Positions 26,438-36,171 of a DNA stretch of 53,276 nucleotides are shown in pieces. The position numbers and the translations under genes were made by a program. The stretch is taken from assembly GCA_018261755.1 (NCBI GenBank), contig JAGTRJ010000031.1:1-53276 (forward strand). Direction: 5' to 3'. Within the stretch, counting starts at the first letter, position 1, and every line of letters begins with the position of its first letter. The notes beneath the pieces were generated by a model. It was not told where the DNA came from. It saw only the letters and a program-made list of their open reading frames with translations, and did no database searches. Origin of the DNA: Burkholderiaceae bacterium (GTDB lineage: Bacteria > Pseudomonadota > Gammaproteobacteria > Burkholderiales > Burkholderiaceae_D).

Positions 26438-27598
26438 ATGCGCTCGGTCAAATACGTCGCTCACAACCATCTGGCGATCCTGCAGAACGGGGAAGCGTAT
26501 TTTCCGGCGCTGATCCGGGCCATCGAGGCGGCGGTCGAGGAAATCTATTTCGAAACCTACATTTTTTCGTCCGACGAGGCCGGCCGTGCGGTCAAGGCGG
26601 CGCTGCTCCGTGCCGCTTCGCGCGGGGTCGAAGTGCATGTCATCACAGACTGGCTGGGTACCGGCCATGTGATCGGTTCGAAGCTGGAGAGTGAGCTGAT
26701 CGCCGGCGGCGTCAGTCACCGTTCGTTCAATCGCTGGTTCCGGCGCGGCATTGCGCGCACGCACCGCAAGATATGCGTGCTCGACGGCAGGGTCGCGTTC
26801 GTCGGCGGCATCAATATTACCGACGACCTGCGCTACGATTACGATCCGCAGCAGTTGCTGCCGGCGCCGCGCTGGGATTTCGCCATCCGCATCGAAGGGC
26901 CGCTGGTGGCGCGTATTCAGCGCGAAGCGCGGCTGGAGTGGGTGCGGCTGGGCAAGCTCGGCCTGCTGCACGTGATTGGTCTGATGCGCGACATCCCGCC
27001 GCCGCCGCAGAATGCCGACAAGCGCGGGCTGGCCGGCTTCGTCGTGCGCGACAACCTGCACAACCGGCGCACGATTCAGCGCGCCTACCTGCAGGCGATT
27101 GGCGCGGCCAGACGCAGCATCGTGATGGCGAACCCGTATTTCGCGCCTGGGCGCAAGTTCAGAAAAGCGCTGGCGGCGGCGGCATCGCGTGGGGTCGAGG
27201 TCAAGCTGCTGCTGGGGGTGGGCGAGTTCTGGCTGCAGGATTCGGTCGCGCAATCGTTTTATCCGAAGATGCTCAAGCGCGGCATCAAGCTGTACGAATA
27301 CCGCAAGACCCAGCTGCACGCGAAGGTGGCGGTGGTGGACGATATTTGGGCCACGGTCGGGTCGAGCAATATCGACGGCCTGAGCCTGTTCCTGAACCAC
27401 GAAGCGAATGTCGTGGTCAAGGACGCGGCCTTCACGCGGGATTTGCGCGCGCATATCGAACGGGGAATCGCCGACGCAACGCAAATACATCTGGAAGATT
27501 TCGACAACCGGCCGTGGTACAAACGGCTGGGCTACAACGCGGCCTATGTGTTTTACCGCCTGCTGATGCGGATTGTCACGCTGGGCGATTACACCTGA
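26438..27598 (+). CDS. clsB: Cardiolipin synthase B (phospholipase D family)
   Basis: A 386-residue membrane-associated phospholipase-D-type enzyme making cardiolipin from phosphatidylglycerol and another phospholipid. It has two HKD motifs: HRKICVLDGRVAFVGGINIT at about residue 110 and HAKVAVVDDIWATVGSSNID at about residue 295. No N-terminal membrane helices are visible, fitting the ClsB rather than ClsA type. The short C-terminal hydrophobic stretch (AAYVFYRLLMRIVTL) may touch the membrane. It likely shares a transcript with the upstream EEP gene. rnpB starts 52 bp after its stop. Confidence 0.9.
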   Translation: MRSVKYVAHNHLAILQNGEAYFPALIRAIEAAVEEIYFETYIFSSDEAGRAVKAALLRAASRGVEVHVITDWLGTGHVIGSKLESELIAGGVSHRSFNRWFRRGIARTHRKICVLDGRVAFVGGINITDDLRYDYDPQQLLPAPRWDFAIRIEGPLVARIQREARLEWVRLGKLGLLHVIGLMRDIPPPPQNADKRGLAGFVVRDNLHNRRTIQRAYLQAIGAARRSIVMANPYFAPGRKFRKALAAAASRGVEVKLLLGVGEFWLQDSVAQSFYPKMLKRGIKLYEYRKTQLHAKVAVVDDIWATVGSSNIDGLSLFLNHEANVVVKDAAFTRDLRAHIERGIADATQIHLEDFDNRPWYKRLGYNAAYVFYRLLMRIVTLGDYT

Positions 27599-27636
27599 GC
27601 CGGCTGCATTTCAACGCAAGCGGATGCGCTTCACGG

Positions 27637-27642
27637 TAAAAT
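27637..27642 (+). promoter_or_regulatory. -10 element of rnpB
   Basis: TAAAAT lies 8 nt before the expected 5' end of RNase P RNA at 27651. A -35 hexamer is not clear. Confidence 0.45.
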
Positions 27643-27650
27643 GGCGGCGC

Positions 27651-27994
27651 AAAGCAGGCCAGACAGTCGCTGGCCGACCGCATACTTCGGTGTGCGGCGG
27701 CGGGAGGAAGGTCCGGACACCATAGAGCAGGGTGACGGTTAACGGCCGTCCGCTGAAAACCGCAAGGTATAAGGCGAGGAACAGGGCCACAGAGACGAGC
27801 GTATTAAGTTACGGTGAAACGCGGCAACCTCCACCTGGTGCAATTCCAAATAGGCACGCATTGATGCGGCTCGCGGAGCGTGCGGGTAGGAAGCTCGAGC
27901 GCCGGAGCAATCCGGCGCCTAGACGAATGACTGTCATAGCGGCTGGCAGCAAGGCTGGCCGCCGTAACAGAATCCGGCCTATCGGCCTGCTTTG
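27651..27994 (+). ncRNA. rnpB: RNase P RNA (bacterial type A)
   Basis: The catalytic RNA that trims tRNA 5' ends. The 5' strand AAAGCAGGCCAGACAGTCGC pairs with the 3' end ATCGGCCTGCTTT. Conserved core blocks are present in order: GGGAGGAAGGTCCGGACACC, ATAGAGCAGGGTGACGG, GGTGAAACGCGGCAACC and ACAGAATCCGGCCTATCGGCC. The length of about 344 nt is usual. A T-rich tail (TTTTCCCCTTTTT, to 28008) may end transcription. Confidence 0.95.
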
Positions 27995-28130
27995 CTTTTC
28001 CCCTTTTTCGCGGGCTGACGCCGGGCGGCTCACCGGCAATGTTTTCGGATGCGGGCGGCGAGTGTGAGCCGATCCGTTTTATCCGCTGTCTGCCTGCCGC
28101 CGGACAGGGCGCGCAGCCGAGGCAGGTCAA

Positions 28131-28245
28131 AATAATTGACCGAAAAGGTTCTTTGGGTCAGTAAGCCCCAAAAATATACTCCCGCCAGTATTTAAAAACA
28201 GCCAGTAAATACGTGGCCCGGCATCTGGTTTTGGTTATATACCCC
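28131..28245 (+). repeat. Interspersed repeat, copy E (full length)
   Basis: It begins AATAATTGACCGAAAAGG, has a partly degenerate left hairpin, then AAAATATACTCCCGCCAGTATTT, CAGCCAGTAAATACGTGGCC, GGCATCTGGTTTTGG and TATACCCC. It matches copy B along its length. It lies between rnpB and mraZ. Confidence 0.85.
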
Positions 28246-28709
28246 ATGTGATTTTGTTTTGCTGGTGCCGCGGCCGCTGCAGCGCCAGGGTTCGCCGCGC
28301 GATGGTGGCCGATGCCGACGCCAACTGCAGCATGGTTGCATGCGCTGTGAAGCGTGCGCAGCCGGGCGGATTCTGCACTTGTCGCTGGCAGCGCCAAGGC
28401 GAGTTCCTTTCGCCCCCTGTGGCGTCACTGTCGCTTCATTGCCGCCTCGTTACGCTATCCCGCGCGCGGCCTTTCGCGCCACGGCCGCTTTCCACTATTG
28501 GAGCCCGATCGATGGTTTTTGGGCACCGCACGGTAACGGTGAACGGACAAACGACAGGCCGCCGAATGCTCGATTTCTAAGTATCGACATTCAATGTCTG
28601 CGGTAAGTGCCTAATTTGTCAGGATATTTGGTGTGGAAAAGTGCTTCCGGAGTCGGCGCTAAGTCATTGAGTTCATTGAAAAATATCTGAATTTTGCGGC
28701 GAAAATCGC
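28246..28709. other. Intergenic DNA without a recognisable gene
   Basis: Between repeat copy E and the mraZ promoter, open frames on both strands are short, overlap each other and have no ribosome sites or family resemblance. The first half is GC-rich and the last about 150 bp turn AT-rich. Nothing further can be supported here. Confidence 0.6.
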
Positions 28710-28738
28710 TTGACCACGCACATGCGTTCATCTAAAGT
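28710..28738 (+). promoter_or_regulatory. Predicted mraZ (dcw cluster) promoter
   Basis: TTGACC (28710-28715) and TAAAGT (28733-28738) are separated by 17 bp. The predicted start falls inside the MraZ-box array directly downstream, as in E. coli, so the cluster's first gene product can repress it. Confidence 0.7.
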
Positions 28739-28772
28739 GGGCAATAGTGTGAAAAAGTGTCGAATTGTGGGG
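28737..28772 (+). promoter_or_regulatory. Four MraZ-binding repeats
   Basis: Units start every 10 bp: GTGGGCAATA, GTGTGAAAAA, GTGTCGAATT and GTGGGGTGCG. This matches the direct-repeat arrangement bound by MraZ (TGGG-like core with a 10-bp period). The array overlaps the -10 box and start site of the mraZ promoter, pointing to autorepression of the dcw cluster. Confidence 0.75.
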
Positions 28773-28836
28773 TGCGTGGCAAACGCCGGCACATCGCTGC
28801 AAATCACGCGGTAGCCGGTCAGTGCGAGGATTTTCA

Positions 28837-29265
28837 ATGTTCCAGGGCGAATCAGCAATTACTCTCGATGCCAAGGGCAGGATGTCGATTCCTGCCAGGC
28901 ATCGTGACGCTTTGTCGCTGCAATGCGAGGGCCGGCTGACGCTGACCAAGCATCCCGACGGCTGCCTGCTGCTGTTTCCGCGCCCGGCATGGGAAATCAT
29001 GCGGCAGCAGATCGCATCCTGGCCGATGTCGGCGCGCGCGTGGCAGCGGATTTTTCTCGGCAGCGCGTGCGATGTCGAACTCGATTCAGCCGGGCGCATT
29101 CTGATTGCGCCGGAACTGCGTACCGCCGCTGGTTTGGCACGCGAAGTGACGCTGCTCGGCATGGGCAGCCGCTTCGAAATCTGGGATTCGGCGAAATACG
29201 CCGAAAGCGAAGCGCAGGCAATTGCCACCGGCATGCCTGAAGCGCTGAGTGATTTTTCTTTCTGA
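28837..29265 (+). CDS. mraZ: Transcriptional regulator MraZ
   Basis: A 142-residue AbrB-fold protein with two swapped repeats, [20 protein letters not shown] near the N-terminus and [18 protein letters not shown] in the second half. It forms rings that bind the repeats upstream of its own gene and repress the dcw cluster. GAGGA lies 6 nt before the ATG at 28837. rsmH follows after 9 bp. Confidence 0.96.
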   Translation: MFQGESAITLDAKGRMSIPARHRDALSLQCEGRLTLTKHPDGCLLLFPRPAWEIMRQQIASWPMSARAWQRIFLGSACDVELDSAGRILIAPELRTAAGLAREVTLLGMGSRFEIWDSAKYAESEAQAIATGMPEALSDFSF

Positions 29266-29274
29266 CGGTCTGAA

Positions 29275-30237
29275 ATGACGACGCAGGCAGCGCCGGTATT
29301 GCAGCATCGTACCGTGCTGCTGGAAGAAGCGGTTGACGCGCTGGCGATCGAGGGTGCGCGTGCTGATGGCATGTATGTCGATGGTACCTTTGGCCGCGGC
29401 GGTCACAGCCGCCGCATCCTGCAACGGCTGGGCCGGCACGGCCGCCTGCTGGCATTCGACAAGGATCCGCAGGCGATAGCCGAGGCGCAGACCATTACCG
29501 ACCAGCGTTTTGAAATCGTGCACGACAGTTTTGCCGCGATGTCGGCGGCACTGGAGGAGCGGGGCATCGCGCAAGTCGATGGCGTGCTGCTCGACCTCGG
29601 CATCTCGTCGCCGCAGGTCGATGACGCCGAGCGCGGTTTCAGTTTCCGTCAGGATGGCCCGCTCGATATGCGCATGGATACCACGCGCGGTATTCCGGCA
29701 TCCGAATGGCTGGCCACCGCAACCGAACAACAAATCGAAAGGGTGATACGCGACTATGGGGAAGAACGGTTTGCTTTTCAGATTGCAAAGGCGATTGTTG
29801 CTGGCCGGGCAGTCACACCAATTTCAGGCACACGACAGCTTGCCCAAATCGTGGCAGGCGCAGTTAAGAGCCGGGAGAGTGGCAAGGATCCAGCAACCCG
29901 CACTTTTCAGGCTATACGCATCCACATCAACCAGGAGCTCGCGGAGCTGGAGGTAGGGCTGGGCGCGGCGTTCGGGCATCTGGCGCCGCATGGCAGGCTG
30001 GTCGTGATCAGTTTCCATTCACTGGAGGATCGCATGGTGAAACGCTTCATCGCAGCGAAAACGCACGTGGCGCAGCCGGATCGCCGCCTGCCGCTGATGG
30101 CGCGCGATTTGCCGCAGCCGCAGATGAAGCTGATCCGGAAAAGCAAGCCTTCGGCGCAGGAAGTGGCTGAAAACCCGCGCGCCCGTTCCGCCATCATGCG
30201 CATCGGCGAACGCCTGCCAGAACGGGAGGTGGCATGA
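29275..30237 (+). CDS. rsmH: 16S rRNA m4C1402 methyltransferase RsmH
   Basis: A 320-residue SAM-dependent enzyme (formerly MraW) methylating N4 of C1402 in 16S rRNA. It begins [13 protein letters not shown] and has the SAM loop [16 protein letters not shown], then [28 protein letters not shown] and [16 protein letters not shown]. ftsL begins inside its end with a 4-bp overlap, so translation is coupled. Position between mraZ and ftsL is the standard dcw order. Confidence 0.96.
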   Translation: MTTQAAPVLQHRTVLLEEAVDALAIEGARADGMYVDGTFGRGGHSRRILQRLGRHGRLLAFDKDPQAIAEAQTITDQRFEIVHDSFAAMSAALEERGIAQVDGVLLDLGISSPQVDDAERGFSFRQDGPLDMRMDTTRGIPASEWLATATEQQIERVIRDYGEERFAFQIAKAIVAGRAVTPISGTRQLAQIVAGAVKSRESGKDPATRTFQAIRIHINQELAELEVGLGAAFGHLAPHGRLVVISFHSLEDRMVKRFIAAKTHVAQPDRRLPLMARDLPQPQMKLIRKSKPSAQEVAENPRARSAIMRIGERLPEREVA

Positions 30238-30506
30238 ATGCGCGGGTGACATCGGTTCTGGCCTTGGCGCTGGTGGCCAGCGCGCTGTTTCTGGTGAACG
30301 CGCAGTATCAGGCGCGCCGACTGTTCATCGAGCTTGAGCGGGCGCAGGCGCAAAAACGCCAACTGGAGATCGAGTGGGAACAGCTGCGGGTCGAGCAGTC
30401 ACGGCTGGGTCAGCCCGGACGGATTGAGACCAACGCAAAGCGCGATCTGAATATGGCGGCCGTGACGCCGGCGCGCACGCAGTATCTGACCTTGGGGGCG
30501 AAATGA
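30234..30506 (+). CDS. ftsL: Cell division protein FtsL
   Basis: A 90-residue bitopic inner-membrane protein. A single membrane helix ([20 protein letters not shown], about residues 5-24) is followed by a periplasmic coiled-coil segment with heptad-like [20 protein letters not shown]. It joins FtsQ and FtsB in the divisome and helps activate FtsWI. It overlaps rsmH and ftsI by 4 bp each. Sequence conservation in this family is low; identity rests on size, topology and position. Confidence 0.92.
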   Translation: MNARVTSVLALALVASALFLVNAQYQARRLFIELERAQAQKRQLEIEWEQLRVEQSRLGQPGRIETNAKRDLNMAAVTPARTQYLTLGAK

Positions 30507-32278
30507 AACGGCTCGCCTCGATGTCATCCGGCCAGCGCGTGGCTGCGGCCAAAGGAATGCCGTTTTCAAACAGCCCGGTGCTGACGGCGAAGCTGTCCAC
30601 CGGACGCTCCCGTTTTGTGCTGTTCGTGATGTTTGCCGCACTGCTGGCGCTGGCAGGGCGCGCCATCTGGCTGCAGGGCCTGTCGAAGGATTTCCTGCAA
30701 AAACAGGGCGAATCTCGCTATGTGCGCACGCTGGAATTGCCGGCCACGCGCGGCAAGATCATGGATCGCAACGGTCATGTGCTTGCGTCCAGCCTGCCGG
30801 TCAAGGCGGTTTGGGCCATACCGGAAGACGTGAAGGATGCGCCCGAGGCGAAATTGCTCGAACTGGCGAAACTGCTCGGCATGAGCAAGCGCGAACTGGA
30901 CAAGAAACTCGATTCGGACAAGGGTTTTGTGTACCTGAAGCGGCAGGTTGAGAACGACGTGGCCGACGCGGTGGTGAAACTCGGCATCGACGGTATCCAG
31001 ACGCGCAAGGAATACAAGCGTTATTACCCGGAGGGAGCGGCGATGGCGCATGTCGTTGGCTTCACCAATGTCGAGGATGTCGGCCAGGAAAGCATGGAAC
31101 TGGCGCATCAGAAAACCCTGGCTGGCGTGGCCGGCAACCGCCGGGTGATCAAGGACCGGCTCGGGCATATCGTCGAGGACGTGCGCGCGATCCGCGAACC
31201 GCAGGATGGCAAGGATTTGACGTTGTCGCTCGATAGCAAGATCCAGCACATCGCCTTTACGCAACTCAAGGAGGCGATGGATGCGCACAAGGCGAAGGCC
31301 GCCGGTATCGTCGTGCTCGACATCAAGACTGGCGAAGTGCTGGCGCTGGCCAACCTGCCGACCTACAACCCGAACGATCGCGGCGCGCTGACCGGCGCGC
31401 AATTGCGCAACCGCGTGCTGACCGACACCTTCGAGCCGGGCTCGGTGATGAAACCGTTTACTGTGGCGTTGGCGCTGGAGCGCGGTTTCGTCAAGCCGGA
31501 AACCCACATTCAGACGGCGCCGGGCAAGATGACGATCGGTACCGCCACCATCGGCGATTCGCACGCGCATGGCGTGCTGACGGTCGAACAGGTGATTGAG
31601 AAATCATCGAACATCGGCACGGCCAAGATGGCGTTGCAGATGCAGCCGCAGGAAATGTGGGAAATGTTCACCTCGGTCGGTTTCGGCCAGCAGCCGAAAA
31701 TCGGGTTCCCGGGCGCAGTTGCAGGCCGGGTGCGGCCATATGCGTCATGGCGGCCAATCGAACAGGCCACGATGAGTTACGGCCATGGTATTTCCGCCTC
31801 GCTGCTTCAGGTGGCGCAGTCATACATGATTTTTGCCCGCAATGGCGATACCGTGCCGCTGTCATTCCAGAAAACCAGCGCCAAGCCGATCGGCCAGCGG
31901 GTCATTTCTGAAAAGACCGCGCGCGCGATGCGCAAGATGATGGAGATGGCTGCCGGTCCTGGCGGAACCGCGCCGAAAGCGCAGGTGCCGGGTTACCGCG
32001 TGGCAGGCAAGACCGGCACGGCGCACAAGCTGGCCGGGGGCAAATATGTGAACAAGTACATTGCATCGTTTGTCGGCTTTGCGCCGGTGTCCGAGCCGAG
32101 GCTGATCATCGCCGTCATGGTGGACGAACCATCGAACGGCAAGCATTTTGGCGGCGACGTGGCGGCGCCGATTTTTGCCACCGTGACCGCGAATGCGCTG
32201 CGCGCGCTCAATGTTGCGCCGGATACGACCAAAACCAACATCGTCATCCCGGCGCAAGGCCTGAAGGAGAGTATCTGA
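30503..32278 (+). CDS. ftsI: Septal peptidoglycan transpeptidase FtsI (PBP3)
   Basis: A 591-residue inner-membrane enzyme cross-linking septal peptidoglycan; target of beta-lactams. One N-terminal membrane helix lies at about residues 38-55, then ATRGKIMDRNGHVLASS of the pedestal domain. The transpeptidase motifs are in order: SxxK in EPGSVMKPF (Ser at about residue 314), SSN in EKSSNIGTAKMAL and KTG in GKTGTAHK. Length is normal. It overlaps ftsL by 4 bp and murE by 1 bp. It works with FtsW encoded downstream. Confidence 0.97.
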   Translation: MKRLASMSSGQRVAAAKGMPFSNSPVLTAKLSTGRSRFVLFVMFAALLALAGRAIWLQGLSKDFLQKQGESRYVRTLELPATRGKIMDRNGHVLASSLPVKAVWAIPEDVKDAPEAKLLELAKLLGMSKRELDKKLDSDKGFVYLKRQVENDVADAVVKLGIDGIQTRKEYKRYYPEGAAMAHVVGFTNVEDVGQESMELAHQKTLAGVAGNRRVIKDRLGHIVEDVRAIREPQDGKDLTLSLDSKIQHIAFTQLKEAMDAHKAKAAGIVVLDIKTGEVLALANLPTYNPNDRGALTGAQLRNRVLTDTFEPGSVMKPFTVALALERGFVKPETHIQTAPGKMTIGTATIGDSHAHGVLTVEQVIEKSSNIGTAKMALQMQPQEMWEMFTSVGFGQQPKIGFPGAVAGRVRPYASWRPIEQATMSYGHGISASLLQVAQSYMIFARNGDTVPLSFQKTSAKPIGQRVISEKTARAMRKMMEMAAGPGGTAPKAQVPGYRVAGKTGTAHKLAGGKYVNKYIASFVGFAPVSEPRLIIAVMVDEPSNGKHFGGDVAAPIFATVTANALRALNVAPDTTKTNIVIPAQGLKESI

Positions 32279-33795
32279 TGGTGGCGCCGATGACAAAACC
32301 GGAACAGATCCTGCAATGGCTGCAAGCGGCGGCGCCGGAAGCGCAACTGGTTTCCGATTCGCGCCGGGTCGAATCAAGTCCCGCAACGGTGTTTGTCGCC
32401 TATCCCGGTGACGAGGCGGATGGCCGGGATTACATCGCGGATGCGGTTCGGCGCGGCGCGCGGGCGGTCATCCATGAAGCCGACGGTTTTGTCTGGCAGG
32501 ATGACTGGCATGTGCCGCATCTGGCGGTGAGCGACCTGAAAAATCTGGCTGGCCCGGTTGCCGCCGCCTACTATCATCAGCCTGATGCCGGCCTGTTCAC
32601 CGTTGCGGTCACCGGCACCAATGGCAAGACATCGTGCAGCCAGTGGATTGCCAGCGCGCTTTCGCGGCAGGGGCAGCCGGCGGCGGCGATCGGAACGCTG
32701 GGCGTGGGCATTTTTCACAATGGTGAAGCCGGCAGCCACACAGCCACCGGTTATACCACGCCAGACGCAGTGCTGCTGCAGTGCAATCTTGCCGCTTTGC
32801 GCGATGCCGGCGTTGCTTCGCTGGCGATTGAAGCGTCGTCGATCGGTCTGGATCAGGGCCGTTTGAACGGCATGCATTTCGATGTCGCGCTGTTTACCAA
32901 CTTCACCCGCGACCATCTCGATTATCACCGCGACATGGAAGCCTACGCCGCCGCCAAGGAAACCCTGTTTGGCTGGCACGGTTTGCGCCATGCGGTGCTG
33001 AATCTGGATGATCCGATGGGCGCTGGGCTGGCGCAGCGTTACAGCGACAAACTCGCCGTCATCGGTTACACGCTGGAAGACAAGGCGGCAGGCGGCATTG
33101 CCGTGCTGCGCGCCAGCGGCATTCGCGCCCGATCGTTCGGCACTGAATTTCATGTCGAGTCGCCATTCGGCGCGGCGCGGGTCAAATTGCATCTGGTTGG
33201 CCGCTTCAATGTCAGCAATGCGCTGGGCGTGCTGGGCGTGTTGCTGGCGAAAGGCGTCGAATGGCAGGCTGCGGTCGATGCGCTGGCCAAGCTGGCGCCG
33301 GCGCCGGGCAGGATGCAGCAACTGGGCGGCAAGGAAACGCCGATGATCGTGATCGATTACGCGCATACGCCGGACGCGCTGGCAAAAGCGCTGGATGCGC
33401 TGCGCGTTGTCGCCAGCGAACGCGGCGGCCAGCTGTGGTGCGTGTTCGGCTGCGGCGGCGATCGCGATCAGGGCAAGCGGCCGCAAATGGGGGCCGTGGC
33501 CGAAGCGGCAGATCATGTCGTGGTGACCAGCGACAATCCGCGCGGCGAAGAGCCGCAGCAAATTATTGCGCATATCGTTGGCGGGATGCGCACGCCGCCG
33601 CAAGTGATTGACGATCGCGCCGCCGCCATCCTGCAGACGGTGAAACGGGCGGAGAAGCAGGATGTGATTTTGCTGGCGGGCAAGGGGCACGAGAACTATC
33701 AGGAAATCAAGGGCACCCGATACCCGTTTGCCGATGCCGACCATGCGGCGCTGGCGCTGGCGGCGCGTGCGACGATGAAAAGAGGAATGGAATGA
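32278..33795 (+). CDS. murE: UDP-N-acetylmuramoyl-tripeptide synthetase MurE
   Basis: A 505-residue cytoplasmic ligase adding meso-diaminopimelate to UDP-MurNAc-L-Ala-D-Glu. It has SDSRRVESSPATVFVA near the N-terminus, ATP loop VTGTNGKTSCSQ at about residue 112, IEASSIGLDQGRLNG, FTNFTRDHLDYH and the amino-acid specificity motif DNPRGEEP (DNPR, meso-DAP type). The ATG overlaps the ftsI stop by 1 bp and GAAGGAG lies upstream. Length is normal. Confidence 0.97.
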   Translation: MVAPMTKPEQILQWLQAAAPEAQLVSDSRRVESSPATVFVAYPGDEADGRDYIADAVRRGARAVIHEADGFVWQDDWHVPHLAVSDLKNLAGPVAAAYYHQPDAGLFTVAVTGTNGKTSCSQWIASALSRQGQPAAAIGTLGVGIFHNGEAGSHTATGYTTPDAVLLQCNLAALRDAGVASLAIEASSIGLDQGRLNGMHFDVALFTNFTRDHLDYHRDMEAYAAAKETLFGWHGLRHAVLNLDDPMGAGLAQRYSDKLAVIGYTLEDKAAGGIAVLRASGIRARSFGTEFHVESPFGAARVKLHLVGRFNVSNALGVLGVLLAKGVEWQAAVDALAKLAPAPGRMQQLGGKETPMIVIDYAHTPDALAKALDALRVVASERGGQLWCVFGCGGDRDQGKRPQMGAVAEAADHVVVTSDNPRGEEPQQIIAHIVGGMRTPPQVIDDRAAAILQTVKRAEKQDVILLAGKGHENYQEIKGTRYPFADADHAALALAARATMKRGME

Positions 33796-35168
33796 ACGGC
33801 AACCTTTCAACCATCCAGGCATGGATTGCAGGCTCGCGTCGGACTGGCGACGCGTCGTTTGCCGGCATCAGCACCGACAGCCGTCAGGTGCAGCCGGGCA
33901 ACCTGTTTATCGCATTGCGCGGTGAACGTTTCGACGCGCACGATTTCCTGCATGATATTGCCGCCAGCGGGGCGGCCGCAGTGGTGGTCGAGCGCGTGCC
34001 CGAGGGCCTGACGTTGCCGGCGCTGATCGTGCCGGACACCCGCATGGCGTTCGGCGAGCTTGCCAGCCATTGGCGGCGGCAATTCGCGCTGCCGATGATT
34101 GGCGTGACCGGCAGCAATGGCAAGACGACGGTCAAGGAAATGATTGCGTCGATTCTGCGCGCGGCCTTTGGTGATGGTCATGTGCTGGCAACGCTCGGCA
34201 ATCTGAACAATGACATCGGCGTGCCGCTGACGCTGCTTCGGCTGGGCGACGAACACCGCGCGGCCGTGATCGAAATGGGCATGAACCATGTCGGTGAAAT
34301 CGCGCTGCTGTCTTCGATCGCGCAGCCGACGGTCGGTCTGGTCAACAACGCGCAGCGCGAGCATCAGGAATTCATGCACAGCATAGAAGCTGTGGCGCGC
34401 GAGAATGGCGCGGTGATCGCTGGCTTGCCGCCGGGCGGCGTGGCCGTTTTCCCGGCAGATGACGAATTCACGCCGTTGTGGCGCGAGCTGGCTGCGGATA
34501 GCGTCAAGCGCCGGGTGGTCACTTTCGGGCTGTCCGCCGAGGCCGATGTCGGAGGCAACTACCGGCTGGGCGATTTCGGCAGCGAACTGACGCTGCGGAT
34601 TGATGGCCGGACATGGCAGGTGAACCTGCAGGCGGCCGGTTTGCACAATGTGCGCAATGCGCTGGCTGCCGCTGCTTGCTGCCATGCGATCGGCGTCGAG
34701 GCGGAAATGATTGTGCGCGGCTTGCAAGCCTTCGCGCCAGTCAATGGCCGGATGCAGCGCAAGCAGGGGAAAAACGGTGTCGTCGTGATCGACGATACGT
34801 ATAATGCGAACCCCGATTCCGTGCTGGCGGCGATCGACGTCTTGTCGCGCGCCGCCGCGCCGCGCGTCCTGGTGCTGGGCGACATGGGGGAAGTGGGCGA
34901 CGCCGGGCGGGAATTCCATCAGGAAGTCGGCAGCCATGCGCGTCAATCCGGCATCGACTATCTGCTCACGCTGGGTGAACTGGCGCGCGATGCGGCAGGT
35001 GCATTCGGCATGAACGCGCTGCATTTCACCGATCTGGAACGGCTGATGCCGGTGCTGGGCGCCGTCCTGCTGCCTGGCGCGACGGTTTTGGTCAAAGGGT
35101 CGCGCTTCATGCAGATGGAGCGCGTGGTTCGCCTGCTGGCGGATGAACAAACAGGGGAGAGCCACTGA
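33792..35168 (+). CDS. murF: UDP-N-acetylmuramoyl-tripeptide:D-Ala-D-Ala ligase MurF
   Basis: A 458-residue cytoplasmic ligase completing the pentapeptide by adding D-alanyl-D-alanine. Motifs: [23 protein letters not shown] loop [23 protein letters not shown] and [18 protein letters not shown], all in family order. It overlaps murE by 4 bp. The stop is followed after 1 bp by the start of the shortened mraY frame. D-Ala-D-Ala for this step would come from DdlB in the same cluster. Confidence 0.97.
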   Translation: MNGNLSTIQAWIAGSRRTGDASFAGISTDSRQVQPGNLFIALRGERFDAHDFLHDIAASGAAAVVVERVPEGLTLPALIVPDTRMAFGELASHWRRQFALPMIGVTGSNGKTTVKEMIASILRAAFGDGHVLATLGNLNNDIGVPLTLLRLGDEHRAAVIEMGMNHVGEIALLSSIAQPTVGLVNNAQREHQEFMHSIEAVARENGAVIAGLPPGGVAVFPADDEFTPLWRELAADSVKRRVVTFGLSAEADVGGNYRLGDFGSELTLRIDGRTWQVNLQAAGLHNVRNALAAAACCHAIGVEAEMIVRGLQAFAPVNGRMQRKQGKNGVVVIDDTYNANPDSVLAAIDVLSRAAAPRVLVLGDMGEVGDAGREFHQEVGSHARQSGIDYLLTLGELARDAAGAFGMNALHFTDLERLMPVLGAVLLPGATVLVKGSRFMQMERVVRLLADEQTGESH

Positions 35169-35169
35169 C

Positions 35170-36171
35170 ATGCTGCTCGACGGGCCGCAAACGCATCTGG
35201 TGAAATCCGGCACGCCGACGATGGGGGGCGTGCTGGTGCTGATCGGTATCGCCATCTCGACCCTGCTGTGGTGCGACTGGTCGAATCGCTTCATCTGGGT
35301 GGTGCTGGTGGTCACACTCGGCTATGGCGCGATCGGCTGGGTGGACGACTACCGCAAGGTGGTGCGCAAGGATCCGAACGGCATGCGTTCGGGCGAGAAA
35401 TATTTCTGGCAATCGCTGATTGGCATCGTGGCAGCGGTGTATCTGGCATTTACCGTATCCGCGCCAAGCAATGAAAAGGTGTGGGAACTGTTTGTCGCCT
35501 GGGTGCAGTCCGGCTTCAGCATGAGCCTGCCGCCGAAAGCGGACTTGATCGTGCCGTTCTTCAAGACCGTCAGCTATCCGCTGGGCGTATGGGGCTTCAT
35601 CACGCTGACCTATTTCGTCATCGTCGGCTCAAGCAATGCGGTCAACCTGACCGACGGCCTCGATGGTCTGGCGATCATGCCGACCGTGATGGTGGGCGCC
35701 GCGCTGGGCATCTTTGCCTATCTGACCGGCCATGCGACTTATTCGCGCTACCTGTTCATCCCGTTCATCCAGGGCGCGGGTGAACTGCTGATTTTTTGCG
35801 GCGCAATGGCGGGCGCCGGGCTGGCATTCCTGTGGTTCAACGCGCATCCGGCGCAGGTATTCATGGGTGACGTTGGCGCGCTCGCGCTGGGCGGCGCGCT
35901 TGGAACGGTCGCGGTCATCGTGCGTCAGGAAATCGTGCTGTTCATCATGGGCGGGATTTTCGTGGTTGAAACCCTGTCGGTGATGCTGCAGGTGTCGTAC
36001 TTCAAATACACGAAGAAGAAATACGGTGAAGGCAGGCGCATTTTGCGGATGGCGCCGCTACACCATCATTTCGAACAAAAAGGCTGGAAGGAAACCCAGG
36101 TGGTCATCCGTTTCTGGATCATCACCATCATGCTGGTGCTGTTTGGTCTGTCCACTTTGAAGCTGCGTTAA
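35170..36171 (+). CDS. mraY: Phospho-MurNAc-pentapeptide translocase MraY, lacking its N-terminal segment
   Basis: MraY makes lipid I by transferring phospho-MurNAc-pentapeptide to undecaprenyl phosphate in the inner membrane. The frame is 333 residues, about 55 fewer than usual. After M-L-L it jumps directly to [20 protein letters not shown], a block that normally lies near residue 60. The missing part holds the first membrane helix and part of the second. The rest is intact: [36 protein letters not shown] and [12 protein letters not shown]. The residual MLL looks like the true gene start joined in frame to codon about 60, so an internal in-frame deletion (about 168 nt) is more likely than a wrong start. 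MraY is essential, so assembly error is a serious possibility. Confidence 0.88.
   Translation: MLLDGPQTHLVKSGTPTMGGVLVLIGIAISTLLWCDWSNRFIWVVLVVTLGYGAIGWVDDYRKVVRKDPNGMRSGEKYFWQSLIGIVAAVYLAFTVSAPSNEKVWELFVAWVQSGFSMSLPPKADLIVPFFKTVSYPLGVWGFITLTYFVIVGSSNAVNLTDGLDGLAIMPTVMVGAALGIFAYLTGHATYSRYLFIPFIQGAGELLIFCGAMAGAGLAFLWFNAHPAQVFMGDVGALALGGALGTVAVIVRQEIVLFIMGGIFVVETLSVMLQVSYFKYTKKKYGEGRRILRMAPLHHHFEQKGWKETQVVIRFWIITIMLVLFGLSTLKLR

Noticed and set aside
28248-28606. Overlapping plus-strand frames of 102-115 codons between rnpB and mraZ
   Set aside because: Three frames are open together in GC-rich DNA, with no ribosome site, no family pattern and a start inside repeat copy E's edge.
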